A stretch of DNA of 13,675 bases from an uncultured Collinsella sp. (GTDB lineage Bacteria > Actinomycetota > Coriobacteriia > Coriobacteriales > Coriobacteriaceae). The DNA is taken from assembly GCA_958346165.1 (NCBI GenBank), contig CATVQO010000025.1:1-13675 (forward strand), in the 5' to 3' direction. The notes beneath the pieces were generated by a model that saw only the letters and a program-made list of their open reading frames with translations, was not told where the DNA came from and did no database searches. This document shows, piece after piece, positions 13,660 through 13,675 of the stretch (its first letter is position 1; the number at the start of each line of letters is the position of its first letter). A program made the position numbers and the translations under genes.

Positions 13660-13675
13660 ACACCTCAAATGGCTG

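Noticed and set aside
13402..13668. 88-codon minus-strand open frame at the window end
   Set aside because: It runs across the DUF192 gene and the plus-strand promoter, has no motif, and is best seen as a shadow.
1..13675. CRISPR arrays, tRNA or rRNA genes, insertion sequences, toxin-antitoxin or phage-defence genes
   Set aside because: No direct-repeat/spacer array, cloverleaf, transposase motif or defence domain could be seen on either strand.

Overview
The window is a high-GC (about 60-65% by eye) bacterial chromosome segment with dense, mostly plus-strand genes, GTG as well as ATG starts, and strong Shine-Dalgarno sites. A calcium-type P-ATPase, a lysine-rich RsgA and a monoderm-style tad pilus locus (no secretin, pilins carrying an A-Q-x-T-x-E processing motif) together suggest an actinobacterium. 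My best guess is a Coriobacteriia gut commensal such as Collinsella; this is inferred from gene style, not from a marker gene.

Layout. Positions 1-2220 hold the 3' part of a calcium-transporting P-type ATPase gene that is cut by the window edge. Positions 2221-2470 are non-coding and hold a long imperfect palindrome and a very clear intrinsic terminator (2386-2421). Positions 2471-3655 encode the ribosome-assembly GTPase RsgA, followed by a second terminator (3673-3707). Positions 3708-3907 are a regulatory region with three copies of TGGTCAG, two of them exactly 11 bp apart, a TTGACA box and a leader hairpin.

Positions 3908-13513 form one tightly packed plus-strand operon for a tad (Flp, type IVc) pilus. 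The order is cpaB/rcpC-like, tadZ (cpaE), tadA (cpaF), tadB, tadC, flp pilin, an unknown membrane protein, a second pilin-like protein, a TadE-like pseudopilin, a large TadG-like surface protein, a second TadE/TadF-like pseudopilin and a DUF192 protein. Most junctions are 1-37 nt overlaps, so translational coupling is likely. Positions 13514-13675 hold a weak hairpin, a good promoter (13611-13638) and a small hairpin near the predicted start of the next transcript.

How the genes work together (established for the family, applied here by inference): TadA is the hexameric ATPase that drives assembly on the TadB/TadC inner-membrane platform. TadZ places the machine in the cell. Flp is the major pilin and the TadE/F/G-like proteins are minor pilins or tip and anchor proteins. 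CpaB is a membrane-tethered accessory protein. The prepilin peptidase (TadV/CpaA) is not in this window and must be encoded elsewhere. The least-described parts are the 187-aa membrane protein that starts inside flp, the 721-aa cysteine-containing TadG-like protein, and the DUF192 protein that closes the operon.
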